Of a stretch of DNA of 64,000 nt, positions 34,977-43,284 are shown in pieces. A program made the position numbers and the translations under genes. Origin of the DNA: Streptomyces canus (GTDB lineage: Bacteria; Actinomycetota; Actinomycetes; Streptomycetales; Streptomycetaceae). The stretch spans positions 3,815,001 through 3,879,000 of the forward strand of contig NZ_JAUSYQ010000002.1 in assembly GCF_030816965.1 (NCBI RefSeq). Direction: 5' to 3'. Position 1 is the stretch's first letter; every line of letters begins with the position of its first letter. The notes beneath the pieces were generated by a model. That model was not told the origin of the DNA. It worked only from the letters and a program-made list of their open reading frames with translations, and ran no database searches.

Positions 34977-35797
34977 GTCCAGCCTTCCTGCTGCTGCTCT
35001 TCGTCCGGCAGGCCCCGGACTTCCGGCAGTCCCGGAATCTCCGGGCGCACGGGGCCGCACCTCGCCGCCGGATCGATCAGCGCCTGGTACGGTCCCACGG
35101 CTCGGGTACCCAGTCGGCGCAGCGCGGCCCACATCGTCACCTGGTTGGCCGAGATCACTGGTATGCGCAGTTCCGCTTCCAGTTGCGGGATGACGTCGTA
35201 CGTCGGCAGGTTGGTGCAGCTGATGAACAGCGCCTGGGCGTCGCCCCGTACGGCCTTGTGGGCCATCTCGGAGACCTGGCGGTAAGGCACCTTCCAGATG
35301 TGCCGGGTCAGGCCCATGTAGGCGCATCCGGTGACCGAGACGCCCGCCTCGGCGACGTACTCCTCCAGCGACCTGGTCACCGACACCGTGTACGGCGTCA
35401 CCAGCGCCACCCGGCGGACGCCGAGTTCGGCGAGGGCGTCCAGGAGGGCGCCGGACGTGGTCAGCGACGGGACCGCGCCCGCCCTGGTCATGGCCGCGCA
35501 CATGGCGCGTTCCCCGGCGATCCCGCCGACGAAGCTGCCGGAGGTGCAGGCGTAGGCGACCACCTCGGGGGCGATGGCGTTGAGCGTGCGCACCGCCTCG
35601 TGCAGGGTCTCGTGCTCGCTGACCAGACGGGCCAGGTCGAGGCTGACCTCGACGGGAACGTACGGGGTGCGGGTCAGATGGAGCGAGATCTCGTCGGGGA
35701 CCCACCGCCACAGCTCGCGATCCAGCGCGAAGTCGAAGGGGGCGACGACACCGACACCGCGCTGGGGGCGCGGACCACCTAGAAAAGAAACGTCCAT
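34973..35797 (-). CDS. Maleate-isomerase/EutA-like protein, two-cysteine form
   Basis: 274 residues from the ATG at 35797 (a GTG at 35815 is also open). Both cysteines of maleate cis-trans isomerase-type enzymes are present: Cys84 in YACTSGSF and Cys194 in FISCTNLPTYD. The fold is that of the aspartate/glutamate racemase superfamily. It lies divergent from the 2-hydroxyacid dehydrogenase. The C-terminus has a hydrophilic EEQQQEGWT tail. Isomerisation or racemisation of a dicarboxylate-like substrate is a reasonable inference. Confidence 0.8.
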   Translation of the reverse strand: MDVSFLGGPRPQRGVGVVAPFDFALDRELWRWVPDEISLHLTRTPYVPVEVSLDLARLVSEHETLHEAVRTLNAIAPEVVAYACTSGSFVGGIAGERAMCAAMTRAGAVPSLTTSGALLDALAELGVRRVALVTPYTVSVTRSLEEYVAEAGVSVTGCAYMGLTRHIWKVPYRQVSEMAHKAVRGDAQALFISCTNLPTYDVIPQLEAELRIPVISANQVTMWAALRRLGTRAVGPYQALIDPAARCGPVRPEIPGLPEVRGLPDEEQQQEGWT

Positions 35798-35995
35798 GGC
35801 AGAGACCGGCCTCACGGTGAGAGACGGGGGGACAGCGGAACGTGCACAACGCCCGTGTTGACGAAGGTAGGTTCGGGTGCGAGCGTGGTCAATCCGCCCA
35901 TGTCACGCTCACGTCACACCGGTGTCACCGCCGGCGTTCCCGCCCATGTCAGACGCCCGGCAGCCCCCGCGATAATCCGTAGAAACGGTGCCTCG

Positions 35996-36943
35996 ATGTC
36001 CGTCCCCACCCTTCTCGTCCTTGACGCCGACCCCCTGCCCCGGCTCGGAACGCTCACCGGCCGGGCCCGGATCGAGCACGCGGACGGGACCACGCTCGCC
36101 GAGCGGCTGCCGTCCGCCGACGTGCTGCTGGTCTGGGACTTCACCTCGACCGCGGTGCGTGACGCGTGGCCGGGCGAGGGCCCGCGGCCGCGCTGGGTGC
36201 ACACGGCGAGCGCGGGCGTGGACCATCTGATGTGCCCGCAACTCGCCGTCTCCGACACCGTGGTGACCAACGCCCGCGGGGTCTTCGACCAGCCGATCGC
36301 CGAGTACGTCGCCGCGCTGGTCCTGACGATGGCGAAGGACCTGCCCCGGACGCTGGAGCTGCAGCGGGAGGGCGTGTGGCGGCACCGGGAGTCCCAGCGG
36401 GTGGCCGGGACCCGTGCCTGTGTGGTTGGTTCCGGGCCCATCGGCCGGGCGATCGTGAGCACCCTCAAGGCGCTCGGTGTCACCACCGCCCTCGTCGGCC
36501 GGCGTTCCCGCACCGGGATCCACGGCCCCGACGACCTCGACCGTCTGATGGCCCGCGCCGACTGGGTGATCGCGGCCGCCCCGCTCACCGCGGACACACA
36601 CGGCATGTTCGACGCCCGCCGCTTCGGGATGATGCAGCCCTCCGCGCGGTTCATCAACATCGGCCGGGGCCAGCTGGTCGTCGAGGACGCGCTGGTGGAG
36701 GCGGTGTCCAAGCGGTGGATCGCCGGGGCCGCCCTCGATGTGTTCGACACCGAACCGCTGCCGTCCGACAGTCCGTTGTGGCAGGTGCCGGGCCTGATCG
36801 TGTCCCCGCACATGAGCGGTGACACGGTCGGCTGGCGCGATGAACTCGGCACGCAGTTCTTGCAGTTGTACGACCGCTGGGAGGCGGGCAGATCACTGCC
36901 GAACGTGGTCGACAAGCAACGCGGGTACGTGCCGGGGCACTGA
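35996..36943 (+). CDS. D-2-hydroxyacid dehydrogenase
   Basis: 315 residues. Nucleotide-binding loop VVGSGPIGRA, catalytic Arg in NIGRGQLV, Glu in DVFDTEPLP and His in SPHMSGDT. It reduces 2-keto acids or oxidises D-2-hydroxy acids with NAD(P)H. It lies 19 bp before the amidase gene and probably shares its mRNA. The partner in the pathway is unknown. Confidence 0.88.
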   Translation: MSVPTLLVLDADPLPRLGTLTGRARIEHADGTTLAERLPSADVLLVWDFTSTAVRDAWPGEGPRPRWVHTASAGVDHLMCPQLAVSDTVVTNARGVFDQPIAEYVAALVLTMAKDLPRTLELQREGVWRHRESQRVAGTRACVVGSGPIGRAIVSTLKALGVTTALVGRRSRTGIHGPDDLDRLMARADWVIAAAPLTADTHGMFDARRFGMMQPSARFINIGRGQLVVEDALVEAVSKRWIAGAALDVFDTEPLPSDSPLWQVPGLIVSPHMSGDTVGWRDELGTQFLQLYDRWEAGRSLPNVVDKQRGYVPGH

Positions 36944-36962
36944 ACGTCGAGCGGAGGGGCAC

Positions 36963-38390
36963 ATGCAGGACCTCACCGAACTGACCGCCATACAACTCGT
37001 GGAGGGCTACCGCAAGGGCGAGTTCAGCCCCGTGGAGGCGACCCGGGCGGCTCTGGACCGGGCCGAACGGATCCAGCCGGAGGTGAACGCGTTCGTGCGG
37101 CTGACCGGCGAGGAGGCCCTGGCGCAGGCCCGCGCCTCGGCCGACCGCTGGCGACGGGGGGAGCCGTCCGGGGCGGTGGACGGTGTCCCGGTCACGGTGA
37201 AGGACATCCTGCTGCTGCGCGGCGCCCCGACGCTGAAGGGCTCCAGGACGATCCCGGAGAGCGGCACCTGGGACGAGGACGCGCCGTCCGTCGCCCGGCT
37301 GCGCGAGCAGGGAGCGGTCTTCCTCGGCAAGACCACGACCCCCGAGTTCGGCTGGAAGGGGGTCACGGACTCGCCGCTGTCGGGCGTGACGCGCAATCCC
37401 TACGACCCGACGCGCACCGCGGGCGGTTCCAGCGGGGGCGCCGCGGCGGCCGTGGCCCTGGGCGCGGGGCCGCTCGCGCTCGGCACGGACGGCGGGGGCA
37501 GCGTCCGTATACCGGCCGCGTTCTGCGGGATCTTCGCCCTCAAGCCGACATACGGCCGCGTGCCGCTGTACCCGGCGAGCGCCTTCGGCACCCTCGCCCA
37601 CGTGGGCCCGATGACCCGCGACGCGGCCGACGCGGCACTGCTCCTCGACGTCATCGGGGTGCCGGACTCCCGTGACTGGTCGGCACTGGGCCCGGCGGCC
37701 GGTCCGTTCACGGCGGCCCTGTCGGGCGGGGTGCGCGGGCTGCGGGTCGCGTACTCGCCGTCCCTCGGCGGCCAGGTGGCCGTACAGCCCGGGGTGGCCG
37801 CGGCGGTACGGCGGGCCGTGGAGCGCCTGGCCGGACTCGGCGCGTACGTCACCGAGACCGATCCCGACTTCGCCGACCCGGTGGACGCCTTCCACACCCT
37901 GTGGTTCAGCGGGGCGGCCCGGGTGACCCAGCATCTCGGGCCGCACCAGCGGGAGGTGCTGGACCCGGGGCTCCGGGCGATCTGCGGCCTGGGGGCGCGC
38001 ATGAGTGCGCTCGACTACCTGGCCGCGGTCGACGTCCGGATGGAACTCGGGCGCCGGATGGGCCGCTTCCACGACTCCTACGACCTGTTGGTCACTCCGG
38101 CCCTTCCGATCACCGCGTTCGAGGCGGGCACGGAGGTCCCGAAGGGCTCGGGGCACCACCGGTGGACGGGCTGGACGCCCTTCACCTACCCCTTCAACAT
38201 GACGCAGCAGCCCGCGGCGTCCGTCCCGGTGGGGACCGACGCCGACGGGCTGCCGGTGGGACTCCAGATCGTGGCGGCCCGGCACCGGGACGACCTGGTG
38301 CTACGGGCGGCTCACGCACTCTACGAGGCGGAAACGGCAGGCATCCGGCCACCCGCCCCGGTCGGCGTAAGGAGCGTCACGCCCGGCTGA
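36963..38390 (+). CDS. Amidase (amidase-signature family)
   Basis: 475 residues. The Ser-cisSer-Lys triad is complete: Lys80 in [10 protein letters not shown], Ser156 in [11 protein letters not shown] and nucleophile Ser180 in [18 protein letters not shown] with GGAGGGG upstream. It hydrolyses a carboxamide, releasing ammonia and acid. It follows the dehydrogenase and overlaps the convergent DUF3830 gene by 14 bp. Linked to the ABC importer, it may attack the imported compound. Confidence 0.9.
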   Translation: MQDLTELTAIQLVEGYRKGEFSPVEATRAALDRAERIQPEVNAFVRLTGEEALAQARASADRWRRGEPSGAVDGVPVTVKDILLLRGAPTLKGSRTIPESGTWDEDAPSVARLREQGAVFLGKTTTPEFGWKGVTDSPLSGVTRNPYDPTRTAGGSSGGAAAAVALGAGPLALGTDGGGSVRIPAAFCGIFALKPTYGRVPLYPASAFGTLAHVGPMTRDAADAALLLDVIGVPDSRDWSALGPAAGPFTAALSGGVRGLRVAYSPSLGGQVAVQPGVAAAVRRAVERLAGLGAYVTETDPDFADPVDAFHTLWFSGAARVTQHLGPHQREVLDPGLRAICGLGARMSALDYLAAVDVRMELGRRMGRFHDSYDLLVTPALPITAFEAGTEVPKGSGHHRWTGWTPFTYPFNMTQQPAASVPVGTDADGLPVGLQIVAARHRDDLVLRAAHALYEAETAGIRPPAPVGVRSVTPG

Positions 38391-38871
38391 AACGCAGGCT
38401 CTCGCCGAGGGCGCCCGCGCGCCAGAGGTCGTTGCAGCCCTCGGCCAGGGCGTCCAGTCCGTCCACCACCTGGCCCCAGACGATCCCCGGCACCCAGCCC
38501 ACGTCGGCGTTCAGGAGCAGGTTGTTGCGTTCGTAGAACAGGGCCAGGTCGACGACGGTCGTGCCGGCACGGACCTCGCGGTCGTAGCCGTAGGACTTGG
38601 TGCCGAGTTCGGTGCCCGCGAAGGAGAAATAGCAGAGATCTCCGGGAATCGGAGTAACTGTCGGATTTTCCAGGGGTGGTTCTGATTCTGCGAAAGGCGG
38701 GAAAAGGGCGTAGATCTCGTTGCGTGCGTACTTCGCGTGATAGACGTCACCGGCGAGCGGGAGGGCATCCCATACGGCCGCGCAGGTGATCGGCGCCCGA
38801 TCGTCCAGGAGCTTTGCCGTGGCGGTGATTCCCCGCTTGACCAGCGAGACTTCGATGTAGCGGTCAGCCAT
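38377..38871 (-). CDS. DUF3830-family protein
   Basis: 164 residues. The sequence (ITATAKLLDDRAPITCAAVW ... GDVYHAKYARNEIYALFPPF) matches the DUF3830 family, which has a cyclophilin-like fold. Family members are often encoded beside amidases and racemase-like proteins. The start of the gene is more AT-rich than its neighbours. It is divergent from ehuB across a 97-bp gap that should hold both promoters. Confidence 0.8.
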   Translation of the reverse strand: MADRYIEVSLVKRGITATAKLLDDRAPITCAAVWDALPLAGDVYHAKYARNEIYALFPPFAESEPPLENPTVTPIPGDLCYFSFAGTELGTKSYGYDREVRAGTTVVDLALFYERNNLLLNADVGWVPGIVWGQVVDGLDALAEGCNDLWRAGALGESLRFSRA

Positions 38872-38968
38872 GCATTCCATGGTCCCCCGCCGGTCAAGAG
38901 GGCCTCGGTCCGGAACGGGGCTCAAATCGATCTGCATAAGTCGCATCCGGTCGGGTAGCCGCGCCGCC

Positions 38969-39874
38969 ATGGCTCCACCACTGGAACATGGCGAACACAT
39001 ATCCGGGACCACCCGCCGATCGCTGCTCGCGGGGGTAGCGGCGCTCGGTGCGCTGGGCGCCGCGGGCTGCTCACGCGTGGCCACCGCCTCGACCACGGGA
39101 GGTGGTGAACTGCTCGACCGGCTCAGGGCGGCAGGTGTCGTACGGCTGGGAATCGCGGGTGAGATCCCGTTCGGATACATCGACAAGAACGGCGACCTCA
39201 CCGGCGAGGCACCAGAACTCGCGAGGGTCATATTCAAGCGGCTCGGGGTGGACAAGGTGCAGCCCGTGCCCACCGAGTTCGGCTCGCTCATTCCCGGGCT
39301 GAATTCTCAGCAGTTCGATGTCGTGGCGGCCGGGATGTACGTCACCCCGGAACGCTGTGAACAGGTGATCTTCGCCGATCCCGACTACCAGATGCTCGAT
39401 TCCTTCATCGTGCGCAAGGGAAATCCCAAAGGTCTTCACAACTACAAGGACGTCGTCGAGAAGAAGGCGAAGTTCGCCACCGGGACCGGCTACGCGGAGA
39501 TCGGGTACGCCGTCGAGGCGGGATACAAGGAAAGCGACATCCTGATCGTGCCGGACCAGGTCGCGGGGCTGAACGCCGTGGAGGCGGGACGCGTCGACGT
39601 GTTCGCCGGGACCGCGCTCACCACCCGCGAGGTGGTGAAGAAATCGGCCAAGGCGGAGGCCACGAAGGCCTTCACCCCGACCGTCGGCGGCAAGCCGCAC
39701 GTCGACGGGGGCGCCTTCGCGTTCCGCCGGACCGAGACCAACCTGCGGGACGCCTTCAACGCCGAACTGCGGAAGCTGAAGAAGAGCGGGGAGCTGTTCC
39801 GGGTCCTCAAGCCCTTCGGGTTCACGCAGGCCGAGATGACGGACCTGACCGCGAAGGAGCTCTGCGGCGGATGA
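38969..39874 (+). CDS. ehuB: EhuB-like substrate-binding lipoprotein
   Basis: 301 residues. Twin-arginine motif TTRRSLLAG and lipobox GAAGC (Cys34). The family 3 solute-binding fold begins at LLDRLRAAGVVRLGIAGEIPFGYIDKNG. Together with the two permeases and ATPase it matches the ectoine/hydroxyectoine importer EhuABCD. Specificity for ectoine is inferred from family resemblance and from two EutA-like neighbours; polar amino acids or related amides remain possible. The stop overlaps the ehuC start. Confidence 0.82.
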   Translation: MAPPLEHGEHISGTTRRSLLAGVAALGALGAAGCSRVATASTTGGGELLDRLRAAGVVRLGIAGEIPFGYIDKNGDLTGEAPELARVIFKRLGVDKVQPVPTEFGSLIPGLNSQQFDVVAAGMYVTPERCEQVIFADPDYQMLDSFIVRKGNPKGLHNYKDVVEKKAKFATGTGYAEIGYAVEAGYKESDILIVPDQVAGLNAVEAGRVDVFAGTALTTREVVKKSAKAEATKAFTPTVGGKPHVDGGAFAFRRTETNLRDAFNAELRKLKKSGELFRVLKPFGFTQAEMTDLTAKELCGG

Positions 39875-40569
39875 CCTCCGGACTCTGGGAACTGGTACTC
39901 AAGGGCATCTGGACGACGGTCCAGCTGCTGTTCTTCAGCGCGATCCTCGCCGCCGCCGTGTCCTTCGTGGTCGGCGTCCTGCGCACCCACCGGCTGTGGA
40001 TCGTCCGCTTCCTCGCGGGCTTCTACACCGAGGTGTTCCGCGGGACCTCGGCGCTGGTGATGATCTTCTGGGTGTTCTTCGTGCTGCCACCGGCCTTCGG
40101 CTGGCAGCTGGTGCCGATGTGGGCGGGCACCCTCGCACTTGGACTGACCTACGGGGCGTACGGCTCCGAGATCGTGCGCGGGGCGCTCAAGGCGGTCGAC
40201 CCGGCGCAGCAGGAGGGCGGGATCGCACTGAGCTTCACGCCCTGGCAGCGCCTGCGGCTGATCCTGCTGCCGCAGGCGGTGCCGGAGATGATCCCGCCGT
40301 TCTCCAACCTGCTGATCGAGCTGCTCAAGGGCACCGCGCTGGTGTCCGTGATGGGCATGGGCGATCTGGCGTTCAGCGGCAACCTGGTGCGGCTCGCGCT
40401 CCAGGAGAGCGCCGGGATCTACACGTATCTGCTGCTCATCTACTTCGTGATCGCCTTCCTGCTCACCCGGTTGATGCGGGGCCTCGAGAAGAAGCTCAAG
40501 GCGGGGGTCGGCAAGGAGCCCACGCGTGAGGTCCAGGTGCCCGAGCCCGTCGGAGGTGGTGTCGGATGA
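39871..40569 (+). CDS. ehuC: EhuC-like amino-acid-type ABC permease
   Basis: 232 residues, ATG overlapping the ehuB stop. The His/Glu/Gln-type permease motif EIVRGALKAVDPAQQEGGIA sits in the EAA-loop region. Three to five membrane helices. It forms the channel with EhuD. Confidence 0.85.
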   Translation: MTSGLWELVLKGIWTTVQLLFFSAILAAAVSFVVGVLRTHRLWIVRFLAGFYTEVFRGTSALVMIFWVFFVLPPAFGWQLVPMWAGTLALGLTYGAYGSEIVRGALKAVDPAQQEGGIALSFTPWQRLRLILLPQAVPEMIPPFSNLLIELLKGTALVSVMGMGDLAFSGNLVRLALQESAGIYTYLLLIYFVIAFLLTRLMRGLEKKLKAGVGKEPTREVQVPEPVGGGVG

Positions 40570-41216
40570 CATGGGACTGGAGTGCCGTAAGCGACTTCAT
40601 GCCGCAGTTCCGGGACGGGCTGCTGGTCACCCTTCAGGCCCTCGCGCTCGGCTCGCTGATCTCCTTCGCGCTCGGCCTGGTCTGGGCGCTGCTGATGCGC
40701 GCGCCCTCACGGTTCGTGCGCTGGCCGGTCGGGGTGGTCACGGAGTTCGTGCGCAACACCCCGCTACTGGTCCAGCTGTTCTTCCTGTTCTATGTGCTGC
40801 CCGAGTGGGGCGTGACCCTCTCGGCGCTGGCCACCGGTGTCATCGGGATCGGGCTGCACTACTCGACGTACACCATGCAGGTCTACCGGGCCGGTATCGA
40901 GGCGGTACCGACCGGCCAGTGGGAGGCGGCGACGGCGCTGAACCTGCCGCGCGTGCGGACCTGGCAGGTGGTGATCCTGCCGCAGGCGATCCGCCGGGTC
41001 GTGCCGGCTCTCGGCAACTACGTGATCTCGATGCTCAAGGACACACCGATGCTGATGGTCATCACGGTCCTGGAGATGCTCGGCCAGGCGCGGCTGTTCG
41101 CCCAGGAGCACTTCCAGTTCACCGAGCCGCTGACCGTGATCGGCGTGGCCTTCATCGTCATCTCCTATCTGGCCTCCCTTCTTCTGCGATCCCTGGAGCG
41201 ACGTCTTGTCCGCTGA
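40566..41216 (+). CDS. ehuD: EhuD-like amino-acid-type ABC permease
   Basis: 216 residues, ATG overlapping the ehuC stop. Motif VYRAGIEAVPTGQWEAATAL is the EAA-loop signature. C-terminal RSLERRLVR. It overlaps the ATPase gene by 11 bp. Confidence 0.86.
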   Translation: MTWDWSAVSDFMPQFRDGLLVTLQALALGSLISFALGLVWALLMRAPSRFVRWPVGVVTEFVRNTPLLVQLFFLFYVLPEWGVTLSALATGVIGIGLHYSTYTMQVYRAGIEAVPTGQWEAATALNLPRVRTWQVVILPQAIRRVVPALGNYVISMLKDTPMLMVITVLEMLGQARLFAQEHFQFTEPLTVIGVAFIVISYLASLLLRSLERRLVR

Positions 41217-42003
41217 CACTCCCCTGATGAAAGAACCCGACGCAGGCGCCAACCCGCCGGTGGACGGCAGCGAGCTGATCCGCTTCGAGAACGTGACCAA
41301 GCGCTTCGGGTCGAACACCGTCCTGGACCGGCTGAACTTCTCCGTGGACTCCGGCAAGCATGTGACGCTGATCGGTCCCTCCGGGTCCGGCAAGACCACG
41401 ATCCTGCGGATGCTGATGACGCTGACCAAGCCCGACGAGGGCACGGTCACGGTCGACGACCAGACCCTGTTCCCGGCGCCGGAGAAGCAGCTGCGCGAGG
41501 TGCGCAAGAAGATCGGGATGGTCTTCCAGCAGTTCAACCTGTTCCCGAACATGACGGTCCTGCGCAACATCACCGAGGCGCCCGTCACCGTGCTCGGCAT
41601 GTCCAAGGACGAGGCGGAGGCACGCGCGCGTGAGCTGCTCGACCTGGTGGGCCTCGCGGACAAGGCCGGCGCCCGGCCGACCCAGCTCTCCGGCGGGCAG
41701 CAGCAGCGGGTGGCGATCGCGCGGGCGCTGGCGATGCGGCCGCGGGTGCTGCTGCTCGACGAGGTGACCTCGGCGCTCGACCCGGAGCTGGTCGCGGGCG
41801 TCCTCGACGTGCTACGGGACATCGCCCGCACCACCGACATCACGATGCTCTGTGTGACCCACGAGATGAACTTCGCCCGGGACATCTCCGACCAGGTCCT
41901 GATGTTCGACTCGGGCCGCATCATCGAGTCGGGCGCGCCGGAGAAGATCTTCAGCGAGCCCGAGCAGGACCGCACCCGGGAATTTCTCAGCGCGGTTCTC
42001 TGA
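41206..42003 (+). CDS. ehuA: EhuA-like ABC ATPase
   Basis: 265 residues from a TTG at 41206 (GGAG about nine bases upstream); an ATG at 41227 lacks a ribosome-binding site. Walker A GPSGSGKTT, Q-loop VFQQFNLF, signature LSGGQQQRVAIARAL, Walker B VLLLDEVTSALD and switch His in VTHEM are all present. It powers the EhuBCD importer. All four importer genes overlap. Confidence 0.9.
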   Translation: MSADTPLMKEPDAGANPPVDGSELIRFENVTKRFGSNTVLDRLNFSVDSGKHVTLIGPSGSGKTTILRMLMTLTKPDEGTVTVDDQTLFPAPEKQLREVRKKIGMVFQQFNLFPNMTVLRNITEAPVTVLGMSKDEAEARARELLDLVGLADKAGARPTQLSGGQQQRVAIARALAMRPRVLLLDEVTSALDPELVAGVLDVLRDIARTTDITMLCVTHEMNFARDISDQVLMFDSGRIIESGAPEKIFSEPEQDRTREFLSAVL

Positions 42004-42057
42004 CTACAAGAGGTGAACGGCGTTCAATCTTCGAGGTCCCGGACCCGGGTCATGTCT

Positions 42058-42071
42058 CTGGCATGTGCCAG
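42058..42071. promoter_or_regulatory. 14-bp palindrome CTGGCATGTGCCAG upstream of the IclR gene
   Basis: A dyad with six-base arms in the 220-bp ehuA-iclR gap, 153 bp upstream of the IclR start. It differs only at the centre from the palindrome at 27725-27740. It could be the IclR operator or a weak terminator for the ehu operon. No other feature is recognised in the gap apart from a probable promoter near 42130-42180. Confidence 0.4.
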
Positions 42072-42223
42072 GGTGTCAGCGCCCCTGCTGAGAGGCCCGA
42101 CCCGGGGACGGAATCTCGTCAACAGCCGCTCACTACAAGTCTATTGCCGGTTATCGTGGAGGGGATCGCTGTCTGGATTACGGCCCAGTAGTAGTGCGAC
42201 CGAGCGAGCGCAGGGGGAAAACC

Positions 42224-42982
42224 GTGGCGCTGAAGCACGAACCGACCGCGCCGTACCACTCGGCCCAGGACGCACTACGCGTCCTGGAGACGGTGGCGCG
42301 GCACACCGCCGGAGTCACCGACGTCGAACTCGCCCGTACCACCGGCCTCGACCCGGAGCGGCTGACCACCCTCCTGAGGATGCTGCGCCGCGAGGGGTAC
42401 GTCGAGCAGGTCGCCGACGGCGCGTATGTGACGGGAGCCGCCCTGACCAGGCTGAGCTCCGCGCACGACCGCGAAGAGGCCCTTCGCGACAAGCTCCAGC
42501 ACACCCTCGACGAACTGCGCGACTCGATCGGCGCGGCCGTCTACATCAGCCGGTACGTCGACGGCGAGGTCACCATCGCCCAGTACGCCGACGGTCCCGC
42601 CACCCCGGCGGTCAACGAGTGGGTGGACTTCCGCTCCTCCGCCCACGCCACCGCCCTCGGCAAGAGCCTGCTCAGCCAGCTCGACCACAACGGCCGCCGC
42701 GACCACCTCTCCCGGCACCGCATGACCCGCCTCACCTCGCGGACCATCACCAACGACAAGCTGCTGCTCTCCCGCCTGGAGGCCCAGCCGCCCACGGTCC
42801 CCCATCTCGACCTCCAGGAGTACGCGGTGGGCACGGTCTGCGCGGCCGTCCCGATCACGGCGGGTTCCGCGGTGGGCTGCCTGGCGCTGTCCCTCCCGAT
42901 CCACCAGGCCCACCGGCTCCGCCAGGCGACGGACCGCCTGAACAGGGGAGCGACGCCGGTACTGCTGTCCCTGGCGATCTGA
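42224..42982 (+). CDS. IclR-family transcriptional regulator
   Basis: 252 residues from the GTG at 42224 (GGGGGA six bases upstream). N-terminal winged helix (ALRVLETVARHTAGVTDVEL ... LRMLRREGYVEQV), then an IclR effector domain (WVDFRSSAHATALGKSLLSQ and GTVCAAVPITAGSAVGCLAL). It probably controls the ehu/amidase/racemase cluster in response to the imported compound or a product. Confidence 0.88.
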   Translation: MALKHEPTAPYHSAQDALRVLETVARHTAGVTDVELARTTGLDPERLTTLLRMLRREGYVEQVADGAYVTGAALTRLSSAHDREEALRDKLQHTLDELRDSIGAAVYISRYVDGEVTIAQYADGPATPAVNEWVDFRSSAHATALGKSLLSQLDHNGRRDHLSRHRMTRLTSRTITNDKLLLSRLEAQPPTVPHLDLQEYAVGTVCAAVPITAGSAVGCLALSLPIHQAHRLRQATDRLNRGATPVLLSLAI

Positions 42983-43073
42983 GAGCGGCCGTCCGAGGTT
43001 GGTCAGAAGCACCCCTCGGGACCAGGTAGTATTTTTCTGTCGCCAGCCGCCGAAGGCGGAGGGCGAGAGTCAT

Positions 43074-43147
43074 GCGCCGCTAGCTCAGTTGGTTAGAGCA
43101 GCTGACTCTTAATCAGCGGGTCCGGGGTTCGAGTCCCTGGCGGCGCA
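43074..43147 (+). tRNA. tRNA-Lys(CTT), copy 2
   Basis: 74 nt, identical to copy 1: acceptor GCGCCGC/GCGGCGC, anticodon CTT, discriminator A. A short AT-rich element (AGTATTTTTCTG near 43027) upstream may be its promoter. Confidence 0.97.
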
Positions 43148-43152
43148 CCGGT

Positions 43153-43184
43153 GAAGGGCCTCTCGTGGGAGCGAGGGGCCCTTC
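43153..43184 (+). terminator. Terminator after tRNA-Lys copy 2
   Basis: GAAGGGCCTCTCG (43153-43165) pairs with CGAGGGGCCCTTC (43172-43184) over 13 positions with one G-U pair, followed by GAGGTTTTC. An almost identical hairpin follows the tRNA half at 43290-43321. Confidence 0.85.
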
Positions 43185-43219
43185 GAGGTTTTCAAGGTGC
43201 CGCGAGGTCGGCTGGGGGT

Positions 43220-43284
43220 CTGGGGGTTATCCCCCAGAGGGATGCAGCATCAGCGGGTCCGGGGTTCGAGTCCCTGGCGGCGCA
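43220..43284 (+). repeat. GC hairpin plus 36-nt copy of the tRNA-Lys 3' half (copy 2)
   Basis: Hairpin CTGGGGG-TTAT-CCCCCAG (43220-43237), then GATGCAGC, then an exact 36-nt tRNA-Lys 3' half (43249-43284). Compared with copy 3, a T-A pair in the stem replaces a C-G pair, a compensated change. The antisense strand of this half supplies the C-terminus and stop codon of the acyl-CoA-ligase-like gene. Confidence 0.85.
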
